A DNA stretch of 25,341 bases from an uncultured Sutterella sp. (lineage in GTDB: Bacteria; Pseudomonadota; Gammaproteobacteria; Burkholderiales; Burkholderiaceae_F), in NCBI GenBank assembly GCA_905206345.1, contig CAJLGW010000015.1, positions 1-25,341 of the forward strand, in the 5' to 3' direction. Below the pieces are notes generated by a model that was not told the DNA's origin, did not search any database, and saw nothing but the letters and a program-made list of their open reading frames with translations. The translations under genes were made by a program, and so were the position numbers. Position 1 is the first letter of the stretch, and each line of letters opens with the position of its first letter. Below, piece after piece: positions 15,219 through 23,149 of the stretch.

Positions 15219-17837
15219 ATGGAAACTTCGCAAATCCGCGAGACCTTTTTGAAGTTCTTCGAAAGTAAAGGTCATACGATTGTGCATTCCAGCCCGGTGG
15301 TGCCGGGCAACGATCCTACGTTGCTTTTCACCAATGCTGGTATGAACCAATTTAAAGATGTGTTTTTAGGTTTTGATAAGCGCCCCTATACGCGCGCAAC
15401 AACCTCTCAAAAGTGCATCCGCGCCGGTGGTAAGCACAACGACTTGGATAACGTCGGTTACACGGCCCGTCACCACACGTTCTTTGAAATGTTGGGTAAC
15501 TTCAGCTTCGGTGACTACTTCAAGCGTGACGCTATTAAGAATGCTTGGGAATTGTTGACGAAGCATTTTAATTTGCCTGCTGAAAAGCTTTGGGTGACCG
15601 TTTACGCAGAAGACGATGAAGCCTACGATATCTGGAATAAGGAAGTGGGTGTCCCGGCGGAACGTATCGTTCGCATTGGCGACAACAAGGGCGCTCGCTA
15701 CATGTCCGACAATTTCTGGATGATGGGTGACACGGGTCCTTGTGGTCCTTGCTCTGAAATTTTCTATGACCACGGTGAAGAAGTTCAAGGTGGTCCTCCG
15801 GGAAGCCCTGAAGAAGACGGTGACCGTTACATCGAAATCTGGAACCTCGTGTTCATGCAATTTAACCGTGATGAACAAGGTGTGATGCACAAGTTGCCCA
15901 AACCCTCTGTTGATACTGGTATGGGTTTGGAACGTATCTCTGCCGTGTTGCAACACGTTCACAGTAACTACGAAATCGACCTCTTTAAGAATTTGTTGGC
16001 CGCTGTTAAGGCCGGTGTGGAAGCCGCCGGTGCTACGGATGTGGATCCGATGTCTCCGTCTTTGCGCGTGATCGCAGACCATATTCGTGCTTGCGCGTTC
16101 TCTGTGGCCGATGGCATTGTGCCGGGTAACGAAGGTCGTGCCTATGTGTTGCGTCGCATCTGCCGTCGCGCAATCCGCCACGGCTACAAGTTGGGCGCAC
16201 GCGATCAATTCTTTGCGAAGTTGGTCAATGCCGTTGCCGCTGAAATGGGTGACGCTTATCCTGAAGTGAAGAATCCGAAGATTGAGCAAATTTTGGCTAA
16301 GGAAGAACAACGCTTCCGCCAAACGTTGGCTCAAGGCATGGAAATGTTGGAAAAGGCCATCGCTGAAACGAAGGATGGCGTCTTGGATGGCAAGCTTGCC
16401 TTTAAGCTTCACGATACGTACGGTTTCCCGGTTGACTTGACCGCTGACGTTTGCCGTGAACGCAATTTGACGGTGGACATGCAAGGCTTTGACGCTGCTA
16501 TGCAAGAGCAACGCAACATGGCTCGTGCCAGCGCTAAATTTAAGATGGCCGCCGGTTTGGAATATAGCGGTGCCGATACGACCTTTACGGGTTACGAACA
16601 CGAAGCTGAAGACGGTGTGTCTGTTTTGGCACTTTACTTGGACGGCGAACCTGTTGAAGAGTTGCCCGCTGGTGCTGAAGGTGTGATCGTTTTGGATACG
16701 ACGCCGTTTTACGCTGAAAGCGGTGGTCAAGTGGGTGACACCGGTGTGATGAAGAATGACACCACGGTGGCTCGCGTGATCGATACGCAAAAGATTAAGG
16801 CCAAGGTTTTCGGTCATCAAGTGCATATTGAAGAAGGTTCCGTGCACGTGGGCGATAAGTTCTCTGTCAAGATCGACAGCGAACGTCGTGCTATGACGCG
16901 TTTGAACCACTCTGCTGCTCACTTGATGCAATCGGCTTTGCGCAAAGTTTTGGGCGAACACGTTTTACAACGTGGCTCTTGGGTGGGCCCCGATGTTTGC
17001 CACTTTGACTTCACGCACAATGAAGCCATGACGGTTGAACAAATCCAAGAAGTGGAAGATATCGTCAATCGTGAAATTTTGGCCAACACGGCCGTCAAGT
17101 GCGAAGTGATGCCGATCGAAGAAGCCAAGAAGTCCGGTGCTTTGATGCTCTTTGGTGAAAAGTATGGCGAAACGGTTCGTGTTTTGACGATCGGTTCTTC
17201 CATTGAATTCTGCGGTGGTACGCACGTGGCTCGCACGGGTGACATCGGTAGCTTCAAGGTCTTGAGCGAAGGTGGTATCGCTGCCGGTATCCGTCGTATC
17301 GAAATGACGACCGGTATGAACGTTGTTGCTTTGACGCGAAAGCAAGAAGCCACGATTAAGGATGCCGCTCGCGTCTTGAAGACTCCGGTTGACTTGGTGG
17401 TCAATAAGGCTGAAACGGTTTTCGAAACGGTGAAGTCTCTTGAAAAGCAAATCACGCAATTAAAGACCAAGTTGGCAACGGCTGCCGCTGCCGAATTGGT
17501 GAACTCTGCTAAGGAAATGGATGGCTACAAGTTGGTTGTTAGCCGTGCCGACACCGATGCAAAGAGCTTGCGTGGTATGGCTGAAACGTTGCGCGACAAG
17601 TTGGGTACTGCTGTGGTGGTGCTTGCTTGCGAAAACGACGGCAAGGTTCAAGTCGTGGCTGCTGTTTCCAAGTCTTTGATTGCTCGCATGAAGGCCGGTG
17701 AAATCGTTTCTCATGTTGCTCAAGTCTTGGGCGGCAAGGGTGGCGGCAAGCCTGATCTTGCGATGGCCGGTGCTTCTGACGCTACGCATTTAGGCGAAGC
17801 GTTGGCCGGCGTCGAAGCTTTCCTTCAAGGTAAGTAA
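15219..17837 (+). CDS. alaS: Alanyl-tRNA synthetase
   Basis: Charges tRNA-Ala and hydrolyses mischarged Ser/Gly-tRNA. 872 residues, normal length. The class II catalytic core opens with the typical IRETFLKFFESKGH and FTNAGMNQFKDVFLG. The editing domain has HSAAHLM (HxxxH, about 565-569) and CGGTH (CxxxH, about 667-671), the zinc-bound editing site. The C-terminal C-Ala/oligomerisation region contains a coiled segment (about 725-765) and a glycine-rich GGKGGGKPDLAMAG near the end. ATG 15219 has AAAGAGA at good spacing. A tusA-like gene starts one base after the stop, so they are co-transcribed. The leader shows no attenuator that I can recognise. Confidence 0.98.
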   Translation: METSQIRETFLKFFESKGHTIVHSSPVVPGNDPTLLFTNAGMNQFKDVFLGFDKRPYTRATTSQKCIRAGGKHNDLDNVGYTARHHTFFEMLGNFSFGDYFKRDAIKNAWELLTKHFNLPAEKLWVTVYAEDDEAYDIWNKEVGVPAERIVRIGDNKGARYMSDNFWMMGDTGPCGPCSEIFYDHGEEVQGGPPGSPEEDGDRYIEIWNLVFMQFNRDEQGVMHKLPKPSVDTGMGLERISAVLQHVHSNYEIDLFKNLLAAVKAGVEAAGATDVDPMSPSLRVIADHIRACAFSVADGIVPGNEGRAYVLRRICRRAIRHGYKLGARDQFFAKLVNAVAAEMGDAYPEVKNPKIEQILAKEEQRFRQTLAQGMEMLEKAIAETKDGVLDGKLAFKLHDTYGFPVDLTADVCRERNLTVDMQGFDAAMQEQRNMARASAKFKMAAGLEYSGADTTFTGYEHEAEDGVSVLALYLDGEPVEELPAGAEGVIVLDTTPFYAESGGQVGDTGVMKNDTTVARVIDTQKIKAKVFGHQVHIEEGSVHVGDKFSVKIDSERRAMTRLNHSAAHLMQSALRKVLGEHVLQRGSWVGPDVCHFDFTHNEAMTVEQIQEVEDIVNREILANTAVKCEVMPIEEAKKSGALMLFGEKYGETVRVLTIGSSIEFCGGTHVARTGDIGSFKVLSEGGIAAGIRRIEMTTGMNVVALTRKQEATIKDAARVLKTPVDLVVNKAETVFETVKSLEKQITQLKTKLATAAAAELVNSAKEMDGYKLVVSRADTDAKSLRGMAETLRDKLGTAVVVLACENDGKVQVVAAVSKSLIARMKAGEIVSHVAQVLGGKGGGKPDLAMAGASDATHLGEALAGVEAFLQGK

Positions 17838-17838
17838 G

Positions 17839-18069
17839 ATGCGCTTTGATAAGCAAATCGACACTCGGGGCACCAAGTGCCCCATGCCGGTTCTTAAAAC
17901 AAAAAAGGCCCTTGCGGATATGCAAACCGATGAAGTGCTTTGCGTGTTAGCAACGGACCCGGCAAGCGTTGCCGATATTGCGCAATTTGCTTCTCAAACC
18001 GGGCACAAAATGCTCGCTCAAGAGACGCAAGACAATGGTGAAATTCATCACTATATTGCACACAAATAG
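17839..18069 (+). CDS. tusA: TusA/SirA-like sulfur carrier protein
   Basis: 76 residues of the TusA (SirA-like, YeeD/TusA) fold. The N-terminal motif DTRGTKCPMPVLKTKKAL contains the CPxP signature with C14, the persulfide-carrying cysteine. TusA relays sulfur from IscS to the 2-thiouridine pathway and other acceptors; paralogues serve other sulfur or redox roles, so the exact partner is inferred. The start ATG lies one base after the alaS stop with AAGG inside alaS as ribosome binding site, indicating coupling to the synthetase. It ends at a strong terminator. Confidence 0.85.
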   Translation: MRFDKQIDTRGTKCPMPVLKTKKALADMQTDEVLCVLATDPASVADIAQFASQTGHKMLAQETQDNGEIHHYIAHK

Positions 18070-18087
18070 CTTGTTTTAAGTTCTGAA

Positions 18088-18130
18088 AAAATGCTCACTC
18101 AACGTTAGAAATTGGGTGAGCATTTTCTTT
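18088..18130 (+). terminator. Terminator of alaS-tusA
   Basis: AAAATGCTCAC (18088-18098) pairs with GTGAGCATTTT (18116-18126); a T-G pair and three more pairs lengthen the stem to 15 with a nine-base loop. A T-rich tail (TTTTCTTT) overlaps the end of the stem. Confidence 0.85.
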
Positions 18131-18184
18131 GCATGCAAGGAGCTATTTTGAGAGTGTAAAGATTTGATTAAACCTCAAAATTGA

Positions 18185-19003
18185 CTAAATGTAGTTGACG
18201 GGGACGGGACCACGATTGGGAACTCTTACCGCATGCAATGTTTTCTTTCCAAAGCAGATAGCACACCAAACGGTTTCCTCGTCTTTGACATCTAAAAATT
18301 GACGAACGATTTGGGATTCAGCAGCCTTCGTTGCGTAACCGGCAAAACAGCATCCGATGTCATGCGCTTCGCACGCCAAATTAAAGTACGTCAAAGCAAT
18401 ACCCGTATCCACAGGCCCCCAAACGTGATTGGTGGGACCAACAACAAAAGCTATGTGTGGAGCGCCACGCAAGATGACATCTTTGCCGTTGCTAAATCTT
18501 TCCAAAATGGAGTCAATCGCATACCGTTTTCCGTAGACGGGGTGTTGACGAGCCTCTTTGTCAAACCATTGAGCAATGAGTTCAGTCAGCGCTTTCGTTT
18601 TTTCGGGCGACTTCAAAACAATCCAACGCAATTTCCGGTTATTGCCACCCGAAGGGGCGTAGTTTGCGGTTTCCAAAATTGCCGTCATAATATTCTTATC
18701 AACCGGTGCTGATTGAAAATTTCGATAAGAGCGACGAGACTGCAAAAAGCGAAGAAGATCTTCTGTTTTTGAAGGATCGAAAGAAAAAGCTTTTGGCATC
18801 TCAAAATGTTCTGAAAGATGTTGCGAAGCACATCCTTGAGGACAATAGGCAACGCATTGTCCACAATCATTGCAACGCTTGGAAGCTTCTTCGGTCATGG
18901 TGGGAAGACCCTTAACCATTCGAATCAACCCTTTTGGACAGACTTGAGAGCAGATACTGCAATGGACGCATTGACTTGAATCGGTATGAAACTTGGGACT
19001 CAT
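18185..19003 (-). CDS. Ferredoxin-domain nitroreductase family protein
   Basis: 272 residues with two modules. The first 60 residues carry two [4Fe-4S] motifs: C12, C15, C18, C22 (CVHCSICSQVCP) and C44, C47, C50, C54 (CNDCGQCVAYCP). The rest is an FMN-binding nitroreductase fold with RRSYRNFQSAPVD (about 90-102) and NYAPSGGNNRKLRW (about 114-127). Such fusions pass electrons from reduced ferredoxin-type partners to FMN and are common in anaerobes; the true substrate is unknown and nitro compounds need not be physiological. ATG 19003 has AAGGA seven bases upstream. It lies downstream of potE in the same direction but behind a strong terminator, with 61 bases left for its own promoter. Confidence 0.88.
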   Translation of the reverse strand: MSPKFHTDSSQCVHCSICSQVCPKGLIRMVKGLPTMTEEASKRCNDCGQCVAYCPQGCASQHLSEHFEMPKAFSFDPSKTEDLLRFLQSRRSYRNFQSAPVDKNIMTAILETANYAPSGGNNRKLRWIVLKSPEKTKALTELIAQWFDKEARQHPVYGKRYAIDSILERFSNGKDVILRGAPHIAFVVGPTNHVWGPVDTGIALTYFNLACEAHDIGCCFAGYATKAAESQIVRQFLDVKDEETVWCAICFGKKTLHAVRVPNRGPVPVNYI

Positions 19004-19064
19004 CTTGCTTTCCTTGGATTTTCTGACATTTTTCAGTGTACCTTTTGTCGGAATTTGAGGTTAC

Positions 19065-19095
19065 AAAAAAGGCCTCTCAGATATCTGAGAGGCCT
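19065..19095 (-). terminator. Terminator of the speF-potE operon
   Basis: GGCCTCTCAG-ATAT-CTGAGAGGCC (19071-19094) is a perfect palindrome. On the minus strand it is followed by six T. It lies 35 bases after the potE stop. Confidence 0.9.
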
Positions 19096-19129
19096 CAAGG
19101 AGAAGCAAACTTTTTCTATTTATCCGGGA

Positions 19130-20446
19130 TTAGGCAACCTTAGCGTCGTCAGTGCGAACACGGTTAGCAACCATACCCCAGAAAGTCCAACCGAGGAACG
19201 TGGCGATGGAACCCCAGAACACTTCAAAGTAGCCCGTAGAAATCAAGGCGTAGAAGCTGTAAACGGCACCAATGAGAGCAACGAACGTGTACAAGCGAGC
19301 TTGGGACGGGTTCACGCGAGCTTCGCGCATGATCACACCAACAGCAGCCATGGACAAGATGTACGGCATGATGTTGGTCACAACGGCCAAGTCAACGAGC
19401 ATGTTGAATTGCTTGAACAATTCAGGGCTGATCGTCATCAAGCAGAAGCCCGTTTGGATCGTGGTGATGATGATCATACCGGCGATCGGAGCGCTGTACT
19501 TGTTAACACGAGAGAAGACCTTCGGGAACAAACCGTCAACGGCGGATTGTTGGAAGACCTTAGCAATTGTAAATTGCCAACCCAACGTAGAACCGGCGCA
19601 GGACAAGACGAGCAAGCCCATCACAACCTTACCGACTTCAGGCGTAAACATTTGAGCAAAGACCAAGCCGAACGGAGCATTCGTAGCCACCAAGTCAGCA
19701 TTCGGAACGATACCGGCGATGATGTTCGTAGAGACGATGTAAATGATAGCCACGCCAATCGTAGCAGCCATCACAGCGATCGGCACATTCTTTTCAGGAT
19801 TGTCGATAGCGTCACTGTTAGCACAAGCACTTTCCAAACCTAAGAAGGCCCACAACGTCATGGAGATGGAAGCACCGACAGCACTAAAGAAGGGCTTGTC
19901 ATGCGGGTTCCAGCTGGCGACGTAGAGTTGCGGATCAAACCAGAACCAGCCGATCACAGAAAGGATCAACACAGGGGTAATCACACACCACACGGCTACA
20001 GAGCTTAATTTACCGGTAATGCTGGCGCCCATGAAGTTGGAAGCTGTACAGACCCAGAGCACAACGATGGTGGCAATACAAACTTGAAGCGGGGAGAGTT
20101 CCACATCAAAAAGTGTGGCACCGTAACCCACGCAGGTAATAGCAATAGCGATGTTGGCAAACAACAAGGACACACCGTAGGTGTAGTTGGCCATGAAGTT
20201 ACCGGACTTGCCAAAAGCGTATTCGGAATAACCACCCATACCCGGGCGCTTACTGAACATACCGCATTTGGCAAATGCGTAAGCTAAGCACAAGGAGCCT
20301 AAAGCGGTGACCACCCATGAAAGGATGGAGATGGTGCCGACTTCAGCAAGCTTGGTCGGTAACATCACAATACCGGAACCCATCATGTTAATGGCGGTCA
20401 AGAGCGTTAATTCAAAAACGCTCATTTTTGCACGAGATGAAGACAT
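19130..20446 (-). CDS. potE: PotE, putrescine-ornithine antiporter
   Basis: APC-superfamily inner-membrane exchanger that imports ornithine and exports putrescine, completing a proton-consuming cycle with SpeF. 438 residues (E. coli PotE 439) and about 12 hydrophobic segments. It matches E. coli PotE from memory over nearly the whole length: NMMGSGIVMLPTKLAEVGT near the N-terminus, MGGYSEYAFGKSGNFMANY, TLWAFLGLESACAN and STNIIAGIVPN. ATG 20446 is chosen because GGAG lies six bases upstream and it matches the E. coli start; a TTG at 20467 lies inside an intercistronic hairpin. It follows speF by 84 bases and ends in a strong terminator. Confidence 0.96.
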   Translation of the reverse strand: MSSSRAKMSVFELTLLTAINMMGSGIVMLPTKLAEVGTISILSWVVTALGSLCLAYAFAKCGMFSKRPGMGGYSEYAFGKSGNFMANYTYGVSLLFANIAIAITCVGYGATLFDVELSPLQVCIATIVVLWVCTASNFMGASITGKLSSVAVWCVITPVLILSVIGWFWFDPQLYVASWNPHDKPFFSAVGASISMTLWAFLGLESACANSDAIDNPEKNVPIAVMAATIGVAIIYIVSTNIIAGIVPNADLVATNAPFGLVFAQMFTPEVGKVVMGLLVLSCAGSTLGWQFTIAKVFQQSAVDGLFPKVFSRVNKYSAPIAGMIIITTIQTGFCLMTISPELFKQFNMLVDLAVVTNIMPYILSMAAVGVIMREARVNPSQARLYTFVALIGAVYSFYALISTGYFEVFWGSIATFLGWTFWGMVANRVRTDDAKVA

Positions 20447-20460
20447 AAAAACTCCGATCT

Positions 20461-20500
20461 GAGTCAAAAGGCGATTGGAGAGGTGTCGCTCTTTTGACTC
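20461..20500 (-). repeat. speF-potE intercistronic stem-loop
   Basis: GAGTCAAAAG (20461-20470) pairs perfectly with CTTTTGACTC (20491-20500), and GCGA/TCGC (20471-20474, 20486-20489) continue the stem across a one-base bulge. No T run follows. It ends a few bases before the potE ribosome binding site and may set the speF:potE ratio by RNA stability, processing or partial attenuation. Confidence 0.7.
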
Positions 20501-20530
20501 GACAGTATTATTAAAAGTTAGTTATAGGGA

Positions 20531-22690
20531 TTAGTGTTGTTCTTTCAACACGTAGCCGTAAGCACGCTTGCGACCGTCTTCATCCAATTGGATGTAGACG
20601 CCTTGAAGTTCTGGAGAGAAGCCCGGCATACGGTTAATACCTTCTTCAAGGGCCAAGAAGTACTTGAGCACGGAACCGCCCCAGACTTCGCCCGGTACGC
20701 AGCAAAGCACGCCCGGAGGATAGGGGAGAGCACCTTCAACAGCGATACGGCCTTCTGCCTTTTCGAGCGGAACGAGGTCAACGTGACCACGGATGAACTC
20801 GAAGTGAGCTTCTTGCGGTTGCATAGCCATCTTCGGGAAGTGAGCCTTACGGAACATTTCCTTTTGAAGTTGCTTGACGTTACGGCTCTTATAGAAGTCG
20901 TGCATTTCTTGGCACAACTGACGGATCGTGTAACCACGATAACGATCAATGTTGGCTTCGTAGATGCTCGGGAGCACTTCTGCGAGCGGAGCGTCACGGT
21001 CTAAGAGTTCTTCGAAACGCTTGATTTGCGAAACGAGATGGTTCATCTTGGCCGTATCTTCTGCGGGCGTCATCAAGAAAAGGATGGAGTTCAAGTCACA
21101 CTTTTCCGGAACGATGTTATTTTCACGCAAGAAGTTAGCCAAAATCGTAGCGGGAACACCGAAGTCATCGTATTCGCCCGTTTCGGCCTTAATACCCGGC
21201 GTCGTCAACAAGAACTTGCACGGGTCGACGAAGTATTGATGTTCGCCGTAGCCTTCAAAGGCGTGCCACTTTTCACCAGGCTTGAAGTCAAAGAACTTCA
21301 AGTCGTTGGCCATTTCTTCGGTGTCAAAGCTTTCCCAAGGACGACCGTCAACAACCGGCGGAACGAACGGACGGATGTGGTGGCAGTTCTTGATCAAAGC
21401 CTTACGAGCTTCAATACCAACCTTCACGCAGTCGAGCCACAAATCGCGACCCAATTGACCTTCGTGCATCTTGGCATTGACGTCCAATGCGGCAAAGAGG
21501 GGATAGAAGGGGCTCGTAGAGGCGTGCATCATGAAAGCGTTGTTTAAGCGCTTGTGCGGGCAGTAGCGATCTTGACCCTTGATGTGGCTATCCTTCTTAT
21601 GGATTTGACTGGTTTGGGAGAAACCAGCTTGTTGCTTGTGAACAGATTGCGTTACCAAGATACCCGGATCTTCAGGACCCAAGTCCAAAAGCAACGGAGA
21701 GCAATCCTTCATCATCGGGATGAACTGTTCGTAGCCGACCCATGCAGAGTCAAAGAGGATGTAGTCACACAAGTGGCCGATGCTATCGACGACTTGACGA
21801 GCATTGTAAATCGTACCGTCATAGGTACCGAGCTGAATCACAGCCAAACGGAAGGGGCGCTTTTGGTCGGCCTTTTCAGGGCAGACTTCTTTGACCAAAC
21901 CACGGAGATAGTCTTCGTTGAAGCAATGGGCATCGATACCACCGATGAAGCCGTAGGGATTACGGGCCGTTTCGAGATAGATCGGGGTAGCACCAGCTTG
22001 CAAGAGAGCACCGTGGTGGTTGGATTTGTGGTTATTTCGGTCAAAGAGAACCAAATCGCCGGGGGCTAGAAGGGCATTTAAAACAACTTTGTTCGAAGCA
22101 GACGTACCGTTCAAAACGAAATACGTTTTGTCTGCGTTATAGATCTTGGCGGCAGCTTGTTGAGCAGCACACGGAGCACCTTCGTGAATCAAAAGGTCGC
22201 CCATGGAGACGTCGGCATTGCACAAGTCAGAGCGGAAAACCGATTCGCCAAAGAATTCATAGAAAGCACGGCCAGCGGGGTGACGGCGGAAGAAAGCACC
22301 ACCTTGATGCCCCGGGCAGTCGAATTGGGAGTTACCGTTTTGAACGTATTGTTCAAGGCTACCGAAGAAGGGCGGGAGAACCGCATCTTCGTACTTCGTT
22401 GCGGCGCAGTCGACTTGACGGCCATAGAAAGCCTTGTTGGTCGGATTGGTGTCGATAACACCGTGGAGACGACCAACGGGCAAATCTTCTTTTGCTTCGC
22501 TCACAGCGAAAACCGGAAGGTTGAAGTGCTTGGCTTCAACAGCTTCTAGCTTACCAGCAGCGATGTCTTCAGCAGACATGACGATCGCAGAAACTTCCGT
22601 CAAGTCAGCATGATCTAAACAGACCGTTTCACGAACGGAATCAAAAGCAGATTCAACACCGGCGCTAACCGCAATTTTAAGTTGTTTCAT
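20531..22690 (-). CDS. speF: SpeF, inducible (biodegradative) ornithine decarboxylase
   Basis: PLP enzyme converting L-ornithine to putrescine and CO2, consuming a cytoplasmic proton. 719 residues, the size of the group III fold-type I decarboxylases: a flavodoxin-like wing domain (1-105), a PLP core and a C-terminal domain. The Schiff-base lysine is K352 in TQSVHKQQAGFSQTSQIH; HKSNHHGALLQAGATP and FDSAWVGYEQFIPMM complete the core. From memory the sequence follows E. coli SpeF much more closely than lysine or arginine decarboxylases. ATG 22690 has AAAGG seven bases upstream. The gene is preceded by a SpeFL-like leader ORF and a 195-base C-rich leader, and followed by potE. Confidence 0.97.
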   Translation of the reverse strand: MKQLKIAVSAGVESAFDSVRETVCLDHADLTEVSAIVMSAEDIAAGKLEAVEAKHFNLPVFAVSEAKEDLPVGRLHGVIDTNPTNKAFYGRQVDCAATKYEDAVLPPFFGSLEQYVQNGNSQFDCPGHQGGAFFRRHPAGRAFYEFFGESVFRSDLCNADVSMGDLLIHEGAPCAAQQAAAKIYNADKTYFVLNGTSASNKVVLNALLAPGDLVLFDRNNHKSNHHGALLQAGATPIYLETARNPYGFIGGIDAHCFNEDYLRGLVKEVCPEKADQKRPFRLAVIQLGTYDGTIYNARQVVDSIGHLCDYILFDSAWVGYEQFIPMMKDCSPLLLDLGPEDPGILVTQSVHKQQAGFSQTSQIHKKDSHIKGQDRYCPHKRLNNAFMMHASTSPFYPLFAALDVNAKMHEGQLGRDLWLDCVKVGIEARKALIKNCHHIRPFVPPVVDGRPWESFDTEEMANDLKFFDFKPGEKWHAFEGYGEHQYFVDPCKFLLTTPGIKAETGEYDDFGVPATILANFLRENNIVPEKCDLNSILFLMTPAEDTAKMNHLVSQIKRFEELLDRDAPLAEVLPSIYEANIDRYRGYTIRQLCQEMHDFYKSRNVKQLQKEMFRKAHFPKMAMQPQEAHFEFIRGHVDLVPLEKAEGRIAVEGALPYPPGVLCCVPGEVWGGSVLKYFLALEEGINRMPGFSPELQGVYIQLDEDGRKRAYGYVLKEQH

Positions 22691-22885
22691 AGGTATACCT
22701 TTATTTTGTGCGCAAAAAGGCGCACTTGTTCCTTGAATTAGGGTTCTTCAAGTAGGGTTGGTAAATTATTTAGGCAATAAAACACCACGCCCTGCATAGG
22801 GAATACAAATTCAGTTAAAGTGAAATTTTGGATTTTTGAATTTCGTCTAAGCGGGGAGCTTAATAGAAATTCGGAGTTGTGCCGT
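22691..22885 (-). promoter_or_regulatory. speFL-speF intercistronic leader, possible Rho-dependent control region
   Basis: 195 bases between the leader peptide stop and speF. The first part (about 22885-22795) is rich in C and poor in G, as Rho loading regions are. Small hairpins follow: TAAGC/GCTTA around TCCCC, CCCT/AGGG and CTTGAA/TTCAAG. In E. coli, ribosome arrest on speFL is known to block Rho-dependent termination before speF; the same role here is inferred. Confidence 0.5.
22708..22725 (-). repeat. GC-rich hairpin before the speF ribosome binding site
   Basis: GTGCGC (22725-22720) and GCGCAC (22713-22708) pair perfectly around CTTTTT. It ends seven bases before the AAAGG of speF. It could limit or protect ribosome entry. 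Confidence 0.5.
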
Positions 22886-22909
22886 CTAAAATAAAAAACG
22901 GCGAGCAAC
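22876..22909 (-). repeat. Hairpin enclosing the stop codon of the leader ORF
   Basis: GCCGT (22902-22898) pairs with ACGGC (22885-22881), and outer GTTG (22909-22906) with CAAC (22879-22876), with a small internal loop. The TAG at 22888-22886 abuts the 3' arm. A ribosome arrested at codons 33-35 would stand just upstream and leave the hairpin free or partly melted. Confidence 0.45.
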
Positions 22910-23035
22910 AAACTTAGGAAGCGTTTGCTGAGGCGGAGGAAAGCGATGGAAGCTAAAGCAAGAACGACAAACGAAACACATAATGTGACGTATGCGTCTT
23001 ATGACGCTATTTTGTACGTAGGCATTAACATGCAT
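22886..23035 (-). CDS. speFL: SpeFL-like ornithine-sensing arrest leader peptide
   Basis: A 49-residue ORF 195 bases upstream of speF. ATG 23035 has AGGAG (23047-23043) at a seven-base spacing, the best ribosome binding site in this region. The peptide aligns without gaps to E. coli SpeFL with an offset of one residue: I12-R13-R14, H17-I18-M19, F21, R24, F27, F29-H30 and F32 correspond to E. coli I11-R12-R13, H16-I17-M18, F20, R23, F26, F28-H29 and F31. SpeFL captures ornithine in the ribosome exit tunnel and arrests, allowing speF-potE transcription. Differences: E. coli H10 is V11 here; cysteines lie at 20, 23 and 26; residues 33-35 are Pro-Pro-Pro where E. coli has Asn-Ala-Arg-stop; and 14 more residues follow. 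Codons 12-13 are ATA AGA, which look rare against the CGT/CGC-rich neighbours. Homology is my alignment from memory of the E. coli peptide. Confidence 0.82.
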   Translation of the reverse strand: MHVNAYVQNSVIRRIRHIMCFVCRSCFSFHRFPPPQQTLPKFVARRFLF

Positions 23036-23099
23036 TTGAATTCTCCTAAGGGACTAGCGAATCATCGCACTTATTTGCTCTGGTCTTTTTAGGGATCTT

Positions 23100-23149
23100 G
23101 AACTCTAATTTCTCTAGGGAGTTTTTAGTTTTGGTGAGAGATTGAGTTC
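23100..23149 (-). repeat. Possible hairpin in the 5' leader of speFL
   Basis: GAACTC (23149-23144) can pair with GAGTTC (23105-23100), with an inner CTCT/AGAG pairing. It lies between the predicted transcription start and the leader peptide. The stem is interrupted by internal loops, so support is modest. Confidence 0.3.

Noticed and set aside
15366..16961. 531-codon minus-strand open frame opposite alaS
   Set aside because: It is a shadow of the strongly coding alaS frame; its product is His/Thr/Val-rich with no family resemblance.
18145..18181. ATTTTGAG/CTCAAAAT inverted repeat after the nitroreductase gene
   Set aside because: The loop is 21 bases and no T run follows on the minus strand; it partly overlaps the gene end and is probably chance in AT-rich sequence.
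18986..19843. Plus-strand open frame opposite potE
   Set aside because: It is antisense to a well-supported transporter gene and its product has a shadow-like composition rich in His/Arg/Asn.
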